The translations under genes and the position numbers were made by a program. A DNA stretch of 64,000 bases, from NCBI GenBank assembly GCA_028583415.1, contig CM053266.1, forward strand, positions 30,414,771 to 30,478,770. The letters are read 5' to 3'. Below are positions 13,001 to 23,325 of this stretch, one piece after another (within the stretch, counting starts at the first letter, position 1; the number at the start of each line of letters is the position of its first letter). Below the pieces are notes generated by a model. It made no database searches. It was not told where the DNA came from and saw only the letters and a program-made list of their open reading frames with translations. The stretch is from Protea cynaroides. Its lineage: Eukaryota; Streptophyta; Magnoliopsida; Proteales; Proteaceae.

Positions 13001-16000
13001 GTCTATAAATAGACTTTACAATTTAATTAATTGCTAAATAAAAATTCTAAATAAAAAGATGATAATCAAATAAGACTCCTAACTAAAGAAGACTCCTAAT
13101 TAGCCTAAAACTCTAACTAAAGGATAAATACATCCATTTTTTATGGAAAGAAATAAAACTAAATCAAATTACAATGATTTTCCCAATTAAAATAAACCCT
13201 AAAAAATATTCCCATCCAATGGATCCAGCCTGCATCAAGTGGTCTACAGTCTTCTTCATTCTAAGATCCTGTGCAGATGTGGAGAAGTTTGACCCATGGT
13301 TTTGGTGGTATGGAGTGGCAGATTACTCATTGCTTCCGTGAGGTTAACATGGTGGCGATGGTCTAGCAAAACATGTAGCCCACTCGCAAAATTCTTTCAT
13401 TTGGAATATTTGTCCTCCCTTTGTTGCTAGGGAGGTTGTGTAGGACACTTTGGAGCACTCAAGATTTCGTTTTGTTTACGGGTCTGTCTGTTCTTGGTAG
13501 GTCTCCCCCTGCTGATGGCAGTGCAGAAGGTGAGGTGTCTCCTTCCATGGTTCTTGTAATTCTTTATTTTCTTTGTAATTGATGAAAAAATTTCTGATCT
13601 TTAGCCCAAAAAAAAAAAGACTAACGGAAAAATATTCAAGAAGTTCTAGTCAACTTGGGAGTCCATAATATCAATGAATCAGGGATGTAAGCGAAACTGA
13701 ATTTGTATCAGATTAACACATCCGCTATCCGAATTCAGGTCAGCTACACAATGGATATCTTGTATGAGTATTTATATCTCTGAAATAAATCTGACAGTAT
13801 CCAGTTAATTCTTTTATAAATGTTAATTAAAATAAAATAAAGTAATACACAATGCCAAAGGGAAGCAGCATTCACAGTTCAGATGGGGAAGGCAACACAG
13901 GACAGGATAGGACCCCAGATTTCTACCACCTGGCATATCAATTGGCAAATCCAAAGGGTTGAATGAAAAAAGAAACCCATTTATTAGAGATATAAAAGGG
14001 GGGACCCTCAATCAATCATATGGTTTGCCATATATTGCTCAGAGTCCAAAAAAATCCAATGAAGAATGGTTTATAACCATTTTCTTTGCTTTAATTGGAC
14101 AAATAGCAGAGTCTGTTTCGGCAATAGAAGACAAGGGAAGGCTCCCCCTGGGGAGGAGAGAAGGGGGGGGGGGGGGGGGGCATACCTCTCGGTGAGATTT
14201 GGCCCCAATTCACATGCATATAGTAGTTATTGCTCCAGTTCTACAATGGAACGCAACACCTACAGTGCTATGTCCATCCGCCCAACATGTAATCAATTCC
14301 TTCTTGTGAGAATATAAATAGATAAAAAATATATATTAGATATAGGATTATTAAAACTTATTATTTATAATCTTAAAACTACAAATCGAGCAGATATACT
14401 TCCATTCATATCGGATGTCCATTATCTGGATAAATATCCGAATAAATGGATAAACATCAAGATGAAAACCTATATATTTTGACTATCAATTTACTCCTAG
14501 AATGGATCACCAACATACCATGCATTTTTGTATGAACAGCTGTTATAATTTAGGGGAAAGTTACCAAATATCTACTCAGTAATAGAACATCTTGCATTTC
14601 CTTTAAAAGAGAATAAGCTTACAAGTTACAGACCTCGCCTTAGCACAACAGTAACTGGTCCAGGAAGGAGATTGTCAAGCAACCCATGAGGCAAATGCTC
14701 AATGACAGCAAAACGGCTTATTTCTTGTACATCCCCAACAGAAATTGCTAGAGGGCTCGTCTGGTTACGTCCTTTGATTTCATATATTCTGTTCACTGCT
14801 TCTGTAGAACTGTAGTAACAACACTAAAATTTATTTAAAGTGAAGAAATGCAAACGAAGACAGCAATCCTTATCTACAATTCCACGTGAAATACCCAATA
14901 AGCGCAAATCAAAAATCGAGGATGGTCTATGTATTGCATGAATGGAGTAGATATACATCTGCCTCCTATTACACTTTTAAGAATATACATCTGTTGCTCC
15001 AGTAACATACTGAAAAAAAATATCAATTCCTAAATTCACCTAAAGATATGCTAAGTAGCCAAGCCAACTAGTTAGAGTCATGGTTCAAGGAATCAGGAAT
15101 GGATAGGTCGAATGGTGACATCCAGTTTCTAGCCGATCGGATCCAGCAATTCTACAGTGTTTTCAATTTCGGCTGGATCGGAATCAGAACCGATGGAAGC
15201 CGAAAGAGTTTTCCAAGTGGCAAAATAGAGGTTTGAAAATCAAAACTAAGGGAGAGTGTTGCAGTGGTGGTCGGAGTACCGTAGGCATGCATGGACATTC
15301 ATGGGGTACACAAGAGGATATTTTATATTTGATTGAATTAACTCTGAAAGTTCAATTGGCTAATCCAAACCATGTACTGTCTATCCAATGGTCAAAATTC
15401 CCACATAATTATTCCATATGGCACAGTGAGGATGAACCATTTCGATAAAATTATCAGCGTGAGCCACTCAAATGAAGTTTTCCCCATTAATATATAGCAC
15501 TGACAGGTATACCTAAGACATTAACTTTAAAGAAAGTTTTTCTTAGCAACTTTATGCCCATGCAAGATTACAGATGTTGGGAAAAACAAATCATTTTCGA
15601 CCTGTGTGCAAGTTAATGGAGAAATATAACACAATATATGCAAAAATTAATAATGCAAATAAATCAAATCAAGTCAGCCACAAAAGAACACACCAATTTT
15701 TAAATGAAAAAAACCCTTCCCAAGGTGAAAAGAAAAAAACCACAAGACCTAATCCAAATAAATCTTCCACTATGAGAAATAATGGGATTACAATCCTCTC
15801 TTGTCAAAGCTAGAGGCTACTTAGCAACAAGAGAAATAACACACTATTTAATAACAAAATAATTCTCACCTTATAAGGAGGATTAACAAGAGCACAATCC
15901 TCTCACTTCCATACCGACATCACAAACATAGGAAGCACCTTTCTTTCTTCTCTTAACAAAGAGAATGATAAGTGTATAATTTTATATTTTTTTTATTCCT

Positions 16001-19000
16001 TTTGCATTATGATTTTTAGGGTGTTTTATACCTTATTGAGCTTAATAGAATTTATTTTATGAGTTTGGTATATTTTAGAAATCTTGTTAATTAATTAATA
16101 AAAGATGAAAAAATTTTAGCACTCTTAATAATAACATTTTGAATTTCATGTAAGATTCTGACATGGAAAGAGTTCATTTGGGCTTCCAAATGTGGTTTTA
16201 AATATAATCTGAAAAATTGATCCAAATCTAAACCAGAGAAGGAAGGTTGCTACACACGGAAGATTCACTATTGGAAGGCCTTGATTGATTATTGTAAATC
16301 TTAAGGAGAATATACACAACTATGGAATCTTACAAAATTTGGTAGATTTGGGGGTGACAATTGTTTAATAATGGAATGATTTTCATCTAATCTAGGAATG
16401 AAGATTTTGTTTAATTTTTATTTCTATGTAATAAGGTTGTCAAATCTAGGCATACCAATTTTAGTCTTGTACTTTGGCTATTTAAACAATGTAAAGCCTA
16501 TGTAAAGAGCATCCAAGAGTGATTGAGAAAGAAGACAGTGGCTGAAGAACAACTCTCTTTCTTTTATTCTTGTGTTCTTGAAGAAGTCATGTGTGGCTAA
16601 TTTTCTTATCTTTGGTTAGACAGAGCTGAAGCCATCATTGTAAACTTGTGAGACTTGTTTTTATTTATTAATTTTTTATTGAATATTTATCTTTCTTCCA
16701 ATTTATGTGTATAATGATTGATGAATGGGTTGATTAGGAGTACTACTAATTGATTTATTTATCTAATCGATTGTTAGACTAGAATTAAATTGCTATCAAT
16801 TGATTATTCTATGTCAGTGGCAATAGGGATTGATGTTAATGGACAAGTTAATGTTATATTCCTAGGAGAAATCAAATTAAAGTAATTAAACCACACTGGT
16901 GTGTGCTTAACGTTTAATTTCAATCGTCTTTCTAATTGTTATTGCTATTCCTGAATCAAATCAAGAGCCTAGTCTTGAGATTGATTTAAGAGTAAGGGTA
17001 CTATTAATAAGCTATCTTTTAATAGACCAACCTTAAGGAAAGACTAAGGATTTTAGGCCTAGTCATAATTTTCTTGATTGATTTTCAATTGAAATTGATT
17101 ATCCTTTATGTCGATGAACAAGTTTACGAAGATGGTGTAAGTATCCTTTTGACCGAAGCTTTCTCTTATTGGTTTAATCTTTAATATTTGTATTACCTTG
17201 CTCTTTATTCTTGCATTTTAGATAATTAATTACTGTTCTTTTCTATTGCAAACATATTCCCCTCCATACGTAGGATAGCCAATAAAGTTGTGCTAATAAG
17301 ATCAATCAGAATCTGCTTTAGTATAAAAATTGGTTATTTTCTGAGTTTTATTTCATTTTCATTTGTTTTTCTCTATTTAGGTTAATTAAACATTTTAATC
17401 TTGATCATACAATCCTTGTGGGTTCGACCCTTACTTGCTACTATCTACATTTCAAAGTAAAGTAATTTAATTTGAGAGCTCGACACGCATCAGAGAACAC
17501 TATCATACCGCTATCAAGTGCCACAAAGCGTTCTCCGTGCTCCTCTCACATCTCTAAATCTCTTCACATGGCACCCTCTTTGTGGTTATCTCCCCTCACT
17601 TACAGAACTAGAGATGAAAGAAAAATCCCACACTATGTGCACTCATGTTCTTTCTTTCTCCCTTATTTATAGGGAAATTAGGAAGACAGAGAGCGAGAGA
17701 GAGAGAGAGAGGACAATGAAGTGCTGAACTGCATACGGGGTTCCACCACTTTTCCCTTCTTCTTTGATTTATATTATTTTATTGTATGTTAAATCTTCTC
17801 TCCCATGTGTGACGTCACCATGCTCTGAGAAGAGAAAAGTAGCATGTCAACCACTTTCTATGTTGCAGAGAAAGCATGTGGGCCCCCTCCACATGAGGAG
17901 TTCCCAACAAAAAGCTCATCAAAGTCACAATCATAGTTGCCAAGGTGTCAATGCAACCCAAGGCAGTGGAAAGGTGCCCAAGCGCCTAGGTGCCTCAGTG
18001 TAGAGCATGATGCTGAACCTAGATGCTGTTAATGTCAGTTTGTGTTTTTGTCCACATCCATAACTGTGCACAGTTTTTCCTTTCTTCTTTTTTTCCCTCT
18101 ATTGAATTCATTTAATTATAAATAATAATAAAAAAGGCGCCAAAACAACAAGACGACATCATGCCTTGCATTTTCAATATCGCTTGGACGCCAAGGCGGT
18201 GTGACAACTATGTTCAAAACCAACCTCACCTTGTACCTTGGTCATGAATTATTAAACTTAAACAATGGCGGTGTGACAACTATGTTCAAAACCAACCTCA
18301 CCTTGTACCTTGGTCATGAATTATTAAACTTAAACAATCATTTTTTTTTTAGTGTCATGTAACTTTTAGATAGTTTCACCTTCACTAAATAAATACTAAG
18401 TGTGGTTCCTCGGCCTTTGCTTCTGCAAAGCATTCCAATTCACCTACATTTGTTAATACAATGATTTGGTGGATACGTTGTAGACAGCAGTTGCTCCCTG
18501 ATGATCTTCTCAACTCAGGTTTAACTGGTGGCTCTCGAGGAGAGCCCACCCTCTCACACCAATTTTGAAAGAGGAAACCCCTCGACATAAAGGTAAAAAC
18601 CATAAGACTTTAATCCAGGAAAAAAAAATCTCAACTATGATAATAATGGGAATACAACTTCTCTAGGTAGTACTAGAGGGTTATAAATATCAAGCTTCCC
18701 CCATCAATACTACAAGCTAACAAAACATTTAAAAAAATAATAATAAAAAAAAAACCCTTCTTGGTTACAATGTGGATTTACAAGAGCACAGTACCCTCAC
18801 CTCAATGTTGGCATAACACAGGAAGTACCTAGTACAAGGAATACTCTCTGAAGAGTTCAAGTACTTGCCTTGTACTTCTAAACTCTTGTGCTCTATGACA
18901 AAGCATGTTCTCTATGATCAGAGAGCTTTTCTCTCTAAGTCACAGAGAGCTTCTCAACTTCTATGTGAGGTTAGTATCTCTGTACATTCTAACATTCCTC

Positions 19001-19993
19001 CCTTCCCCCCTTTTATATAGAGAAACTAAGAGGAGAGGGAAAGAACTCTTTCACAAAGTGTTCCATATACTTGGGTAGCGGCTTCACGGTTTTCTCTCTA
19101 TCAAGAGAAGAACTAAAGGTACTACATGTGTTGGTTGTGCTAGCATTGAAGTGAGGTACTATTGCCTTGTCAATCTAGATTGTAAGGTGAGAATTAATTT
19201 GTTAACCAATCAGTTTTTTTTTTATAATATCTTTTGTTAGCCTCTAGCACTGACGAGGGAAAATGATTAATATTTTAACCCTTTAATACCATCTAAAAAC
19301 ATTGTATTCCTATTATTATAATAGATTAATAGTGGAGGATTTTTTTTCCTAGGCTAGGGTCTCATGGGTTTTACCTTCACTTTCAAGGGTTTCCAAGTTG
19401 AAAATTGGTGTCTTCTTTAAAAGAAGACTTGCATTGAATTATATGAGTTATTAGTTTTGCTAGTTTTGGGCAAATTTTGTTTTTGTGTGTCTATAATCTT
19501 GTGCACAAATGGAAGGGAGCCTGTTTTTCCTAACAATATATTACGATTGTCAATGAAGTCTGAAATTTATGAAAACAGATGCTGTCTATCTCAAGTAAAA
19601 AACCAAAAATTTCTTTGCCATTCACCCAAAAGGGTTGTTTTCTTGTCTTTTTGAATTCCCATAAATAAATTGAATGCCCTTCCAAATTAGTAATCCCCTT
19701 TACCCTGGTTCTCTAAACTTATGGTCGGATCATCATTTCTAGGTTACAAACTTATCCTTGAACCGATGAAAGGAAGCCAAGAAATTAATACGGAAGTTTC
19801 AAAGCCATATATAAAGTTTCATAATTTACCAGGCGTCACTAGCAAATCCATAGAGCGTATCTGTTGGCACTGCAATAACTTTGCCAGATTTGATAGCGGC
19901 AGTGGCCTCTTCAGCGTGAGTCTCGTTGGCTGGAAGAACAACCCCTGTCTTTCTTTCTAGGCCCAAGTCGGATTTATTCAAACAACAATCCAT
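4030..19993 (-). CDS. YrdC/Sua5-family threonylcarbamoyl-AMP synthase, 4 exons
   Basis: The spliced reading frame is 19993-19830, 14809-14634, 5139-4848 and 4093-4030, giving 231 residues and a TGA stop. All junctions keep frame and use GT/AG; the exon 2 donor (GTCTGT) is weak. Motifs in order: PTDTLYGF (43-50), KGR then SPLAI (67-77), LLPGPVTVVL (102-111), IGVRVPD (130-136), LTSANRSG (153-160) and SGRAGSTVVDL (188-198), the full set of the YrdC fold. The family makes threonylcarbamoyl-AMP from threonine, bicarbonate and ATP, the first step of tRNA t6A modification at ANN-decoding tRNAs. The protein is compact, like the plant form related to Arabidopsis At5g60590 as I recall it, with no linker or Sua5 C-terminal domain. 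The chosen Met gives MDCCLNKSD; an AG acceptor near 20061 suggests an upstream 5' untranslated exon. Introns of 5.0 and 9.5 kb carry many transposons. Confidence 0.93.
5765..6266. repeat. Two short tandem repeat arrays in YrdC intron 2
   Basis: A 37-bp segment starting TTTTTTCCCCTTTTAACATT occurs at 5765 and again at 5823 (58-bp period) in a pyrimidine-rich tract. Further on, units of about 68, 70 and 62 bp start at 6067, 6135 and 6205. Each runs from TGTCTCTC through AATTCTTCATTTGTT and CCATTCCAAAATC to TGACA. Reading frames across this area are low-complexity and not genes. Confidence 0.75.
6267..8604. other. YrdC intron 2 sequence, possible LINE remnant on minus strand
   Basis: AT-rich intron sequence. 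On the minus strand around 7500-7030, broken pieces such as PPVWQPGITILN and SLHWKSKTGNEIEDSLANL faintly resemble the RNase H end of plant L1-like LINEs. Stops and frame changes are frequent. No complete gene is present. Confidence 0.3.
8605..9971. mobile_element. 1.37-kb foldback (hairpin) transposable element
   Basis: The ends are inverted: ATGGTTCGAGGTGCCG on the left and AAGGTTCAAGGTGCCG read inward from the right. The 8-bp sequence GGATGACC flanks it at 8597-8604 and 9972-9979. Nearly the whole element pairs with itself. The left arm (TTTCGACC repeats, then GAATAATATCATTTA, then CCCCCCATTTGAATCC) returns as complements on the right. The axis lies near 9250-9275, flanked by CTCGGATTCAAGCAA and TTGCTTGAATCCGAG. 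No transposase is present. The 8-bp duplication suggests hAT mobilisation. It lies in YrdC intron 2. Confidence 0.85.
10460..10704 (+). pseudogene. LINE RNase H fragment, 5' half
   Basis: The plus strand encodes a broken RNase H domain of an L1-like plant LINE: YGCAIGNPGRAAAGGVIQD, then AILFGIREAVAIGC, then IESDS. Two in-frame stops interrupt it. The similarity ends exactly where the palindromic block begins at 10705. The missing 3' part, with REVNMVA and a poly(A) tail, resumes after the block near 13222, so this LINE appears to have been split by a later insertion. Confidence 0.7.
10705..12991. repeat. Large palindrome with a third repeat copy
   Basis: Left arm 11128-11983 and right arm 12095-12953 are near-identical inverted copies (856 and 859 bp) around a 111-bp loop. 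A 414-bp segment at 10705-11118 is a direct copy of 12578-12991, with only about eight mismatches by eye, and so is inverted relative to the left arm with a spacer of about 50 bp. The content includes pyrimidine-rich sequence that gives spurious reading frames on either strand, and GGGCGGTATCACC. It lies in YrdC intron 2 and would form long hairpin RNA when transcribed. Confidence 0.9.
12992..13221 (-). mobile_element. Possible copia-type LTR tail next to the palindrome
   Basis: Read on the minus strand, this AT-rich stretch has the look of a copia LTR U3 region: GACTCCTAATTAG-type sequence, a TATA-like CTATTTATAGACC near 13005, then the pyrimidine-rich leader that is part of the palindrome. 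I infer that the palindrome contains LTR sequence. No integrase or reverse transcriptase is present. Confidence 0.35.
13222..13618 (+). pseudogene. LINE 3' end with poly(A), continuation of the split LINE
   Basis: The plus strand reads EWQITHCFREVNMVA, the C-terminal RNase H signature of L1-like plant LINEs, followed after a 1-base loss by GLAKHVAHSQNSFIWN. A 3' untranslated region and an A-run at 13608-13618 follow. Together with 10460-10704 it forms one decayed LINE in the plus orientation, antisense to YrdC. Confidence 0.75.
13619..14633. other. YrdC intron 2, proximal part
   Basis: No gene was recognised. A G-run of more than 15 bases lies near 14163-14180. Short repeated motifs around ATCCGAAT and GGATAAATATCCGAATAAA occur near 13720 and 14425. 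Confidence 0.45.
14810..15960. other. YrdC intron 1, distal part
   Basis: No gene was recognised. Near 15775-15950 the sequence (AATGGGATTACAATCCTCTC, then AACAAGAGCACA and ATAGGAAGCACCT) has a diverged counterpart near 18645-18850, suggesting two remnants of one LTR-type repeat on either side of the solo LTR. Confidence 0.4.
15966..17492. mobile_element. 1.53-kb solo LTR
   Basis: The segment starts TGATAAGTGTATAATTTT and ends CTCGACACGCATCA, with TG...CA boundaries. An exact 5-bp duplication, GAGAA, flanks it at 15961-15965 and 17493-17497. There is no coding sequence and no second LTR, so it is a solo LTR left by recombination. The TGATAAGTG start and the GGGTTCGACCC near the 3' end resemble Ty3-gypsy LTRs. 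It lies in YrdC intron 1. Confidence 0.85.
17932..18212. mobile_element. Second CATAGTTG MITE, diverged
   Basis: The termini CATAGTTGCCAAGG and GTGACAACTATG, and the internal CCAAGCGCCTAGG-like motifs, match the element at 254-385. The interior is longer. No matching target duplication is visible, which fits an older insertion or later rearrangement of its right end. Confidence 0.65.
18195..18338. repeat. Exact 72-bp tandem duplication
   Basis: Bases 18195-18266 and 18267-18338 appear identical, running from GGCGGTGTGACAACTATG to AACTTAAACAAT. The unit includes the right terminus of the MITE at 17932-18212 plus flanking DNA, so it was duplicated after that insertion. Confidence 0.9.
18339..19829. 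other. YrdC intron 1, proximal part
   Basis: No gene was recognised. 18530-18860 resembles the flanking repeat noted near 15775-15950. The rest is AT-rich without structure. Confidence 0.4.
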
Positions 19994-20686
19994 TTTATAA
20001 CCTCCTCCTAGATTCCTCTTTTGGTGCAGCAATGTGAAAAGACCCAACTTGGCCGAACCTGAAAAATAAAAAATCATACCACTGGCATGAGCAGGTTCTT
20101 AAGCTCACAGAAAAGCAACGGAACAATAATATCAAATTGAGTTTTTTGAAAGGGGAATCAATAAAGCAAGGAAGAGAAAACGAGACAGGCAGAAAAACAA
20201 ACACTCAGTGGTGAGAAAGAAAGAGAAAATACGAGAACATTGAAATTATAAAAATAAAAAAAATAAAAACAAAACACAAATAAAGGTTACGAACACAAAA
20301 AACCAAAAAAATAGACAAGAGAAAAGCTTAATTGGTCAAAGAGTTCAGCGCAAGCCGCAAGGTAAAAGAAAAGACAATTTTAAGGGTATGGAAGCCGCGA
20401 AAACGTCCAAACTAGAGCAGAGAAAAACTTCTTGAAATCTATAGAGGCAGAGCAAGCACGCAGACACACTCACACACGTACAGACACATGAGAGAGCGAG
20501 AGAGAGAGAGGATAAGAACTGACAGTATCTGAGTATTCTAGAGTGCACCTCTGAAAGACGGACAGAGCGCAAAACCAAGCAAAGATCTTTCTGTGATTTT
20601 CGCGGGAAAGTTCATCTCTCGTCTTAAAACTCCAAAGAATCTGACCGTATGAGCCGTTCAACCCGCAAAGAAAAAAAAATTCCCAG

Positions 20687-20692
20687 TTTATA
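20687..20692 (-). promoter_or_regulatory. Candidate TATA box of the YrdC gene
   Basis: The minus strand reads ACTATAAACTGGG about 0.7 kb upstream of the YrdC start codon. Downstream of it comes a CT-rich leader with a CTCTCTCT run near 20505, typical of plant 5' untranslated regions. The acceptor near 20061 implies an intron in the leader. Position alone supports this. Confidence 0.35.
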
Positions 20693-20867
20693 GTGTTCGG
20701 TATGTACAGTGTAACAGATTCAGAGAATAAGACCTTTCAAAACCCTAGCAGACCGAGACCGTTTTATTCTCCTGACCGTCCTTTGGCCTGGGGCAGCTCT
20801 AGGGTCCTACAAGAGTTTGCCCACTTGGTCACTTGCGGCTTGCATTGATTCTGAAGTCTTTCGAACG

Positions 20868-20998
20868 GATCCAAATCGTCTCCTTCCTGCCGCAGATCCA
20901 AGGGCCGAGGTTCGATCTGACCGCCTGCCAATACATTGGGGGATGGGCCGACTGAAATCCGGCCCTTGGCAGGCGGCAGGACCGCAGGAGAGGATTCG
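20868..20998. mobile_element. Degenerate palindromic MITE upstream of YrdC
   Basis: The left end GGATCCAAATCGTCTCC matches the termini of the element at 456-679. The interior has inverted GCCTGCCAATACATTGG / GGCCCTTGGCAGGC sequence, and the right end (CAGGAGAGGATTCGG) is a decayed complement. No target duplication was found. Confidence 0.5.
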
Positions 20999-21099
20999 GT
21001 TGCCTTTCGAACCTTAACACACCAGAACTCAATCTCTCAACGGCAGTTCTCTGCAAACTCTCATCTCCAAGTTCAAGCGGTAGCCCAAATCTGTCTGAA

Positions 21100-21745
21100 A
21101 AAAATAAAAGAGCATGGGACTGAACCGGTCCGATATAACCCAAACCCCATTCGGACCGAGTCCTTAATGAACAGATTTCAGTATGGGCTTATAAAATCCG
21201 ACACTATTTCAGTCTGGACTGAACCCCTGACTGAACTGGCCCATTAAGAAACCAAAATTAGCCTTAACCGATTATATCCAACCTGAACACCGATAAGGTT
21301 CGTTAAAAAGTCTGAGCTAGCTCGAACCAATTCTTTTTGCGACTCAAATAATAACCAAATGATCAAAAATCTAACGATTTTAACTAGATAAATGCAGATA
21401 TGCAATTTATTATCCATGCTCAGATGCTCATAAAATCAATCAAAATTCAACCGCTTAAAATTGTATTAAATACGAACAAAAAGCACTACAAAAAAATTAT
21501 TGTTGTGTGAAAATAGTTACTTGCGACGGTAACCCAACAAACCCAGCCCAGATCAAGTTGACCCAAAATCAACCCAATAAGCCCAGCCAATAACAATCCG
21601 ACACCAAACCGACCTGTCAATTATTGTGTCCAACGCAACCCACCTCAGCCCAAACCTTTAATGGACAGGTTTCAGTCTAGGGTTATAAAACTCGACATCG
21701 TTTTAGCCCATACCAATACTGGACCAGACCAGCATTGACACTCGT
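21100..21745. mobile_element. Decayed hAT-type element (GGTCCGG family)
   Basis: The segment shares subterminal sequence with the elements at 32222 and 40759: GAACCGGTCCGATATAACCC at the left, the interior AACACCGATAAGG, and AATGGACAGGTTTCAGTCT toward the right. The right terminus TTGACACTCGTA is a damaged form of TTGACACCCTTA. No target duplication is visible. Confidence 0.6.
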
Positions 21746-22126
21746 AATAATACTTATTTGAGGTAAATTTTATTTTATTTTTCAAATGCAAAGGATTTGG
21801 ATGCAAAATAAAATATAGAAAAAATTTCATCTAACCCCCAAAAACTATGTCAAATTCCACCTACTACCCAATAGTTTCCAAAAAATCTAACCGGCCCCAT
21901 TTAACTGACAGACTTGACTGAATATGTAAGTGGACAGTCTTACCCTTTTAATTTGAAACTTTAAAACATTAAATGAGATAAAGTTACTAATTTACCCCTT
22001 TCTATTCTATTTTCTTTCTCTAAATTTCTTTTCTTCTCTATTGCAATTCTATACGGTTCAGAGCCCTAATATCATATCTTCCATCGTCTCTTCTCTATTG
22101 CTATTCGGTGAGTCTCCAGTTTCGAA

Positions 22127-22194
22127 GCTTCGGTATCCCGTCGGCAACATCCAAAGTCCGGCTTCGGTATCCCGTCGGCAACATCCAAAGTCCG
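22127..22194. repeat. 34-bp tandem duplication in MULE leader
   Basis: Bases 22127-22160 and 22161-22194 are identical copies starting GCTTCGGTATCCCGTCGG. They lie between the left terminus and the GRF gene, in what is probably its 5' untranslated region. Confidence 0.9.
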
Positions 22195-22694
22195 GTTAGT
22201 ATTTCCATCGTTGTGCTTTGTTATAATCACAAGATGCTTTTCTGAAACTGCTTCATGCCATTCCTAATTCACAAGTTTTTTCTTTGTGAAACTGTTACCC
22301 GTCATTCCACCTCCATATTTGCTTATTTCAAGCATTGTTCTTGCTTTTATCATGTTAAATCCCTTTATGAGAGAAATCCATGAATGTTTCAGGTTTCTCA
22401 TCCGTCAAACCATTAAAATATGGGTATTTTGCCGTTTCCTTCTCCATCCTTCTCCCTTGTCTGTAACCTGCATCATTTTGTTTAGAAATAGATTTTCCAT
22501 TTAATTCCCCTTTGAGTAAAATGTTATGTGATGTTGATGTGGTCTATCAATCCTGCTGTGAATAGTCTATTTTCATGATGGAATTCTGGTGAGGTTGATA
22601 CTGACCATCCATCTTATGAGGGTTTCAGGGAAGAACCATTCGGCAAGGCTACTGATCTTATCTTTACTCTGCTTGATTGAATTATATTGACAAT

Positions 22695-23325
22695 ATGGAT
22701 GCGAAATGTGAGTCTTGTGGTGTCACATGTGTGCATGTACAACTATTAATGGGAAAAATCAGGGGAGGAAGTACTATCGATGCCCAAGATGTCAAAGCTT
22801 TGTTATGTGGTTGGACCAATTGAATCAATGCCCATGTGGAGCAGGGCAATGCAAAGTTAGAATGGCAAAAACAACAACAAACAATAGACAACAATTCCGA
22901 TGTTGCCCACGTTCCACAGGAGTCAGTGTTAATCTACTGTGGTTTTTAAATGTCTTTTTCAATGAAAGTCGTCATGTATAATTAATTGTCATTTTCAATG
23001 ATAGTTTTCTTGTATAATTGTCTTGGTGCAGGTGGATAATCGTGGATGCGGGATGTTCGAATGGTTAGACATAACGGTATGTTCTCAGGGTGGTAGCACC
23101 ACACATGCAATTGCTGAGTCAGGGGAATGCTCCCAGCAGACAGGAGAAATCTCACAGATGACAGCATCAAATATAGCAAGTGGTAGAAGTACGTCCCTGG
23201 CTTACTTGAAAGGTTACTTAAGAGGAGCCATTAGAGTGAATGCACAAAGTTCTAAGTTGTATGAAGAGCTCCTCGAAACTGTCGAAAAGCTAGAATTGAA
23301 GAATCCTAAAGAAAGAACTGATTAG
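22695..23325 (+). CDS. Two-module GRF-type zinc-finger protein carried by the MULE
   Basis: The plus strand encodes CACTTINGKNQGRKYYRCPR followed by CQSFVMWLD, then CPCGAGQCKVRMAKTT, QQFRCCPRSTG, an intron (22922-23031, GTCAGT...GCAG), and DNRGCGMFEWLD. Two adjacent modules follow the GRF pattern (Cys pair, GRKYY.C, C..F..W). GRF fingers bind nucleic acid, usually single-stranded DNA or RNA. The C-terminal tail SKLYEELLETVEKLELK is charged and probably helical. The first ATG (22695) gives MDAKCESCGVTC, which would complete the first Cys pair but is in another frame; the finger frame itself opens at the ATG at 22727. A one-base lesion near 22730 is likely. It converges on MURA, as mudrB converges on mudrA in maize MuDR, but I see no mudrB similarity. 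Confidence 0.75.

Noticed and set aside
17415..17440. tRNA-like GGGTTCGACCC
   Set aside because: It lies in the LTR 3' region and no cloverleaf could be drawn around it.
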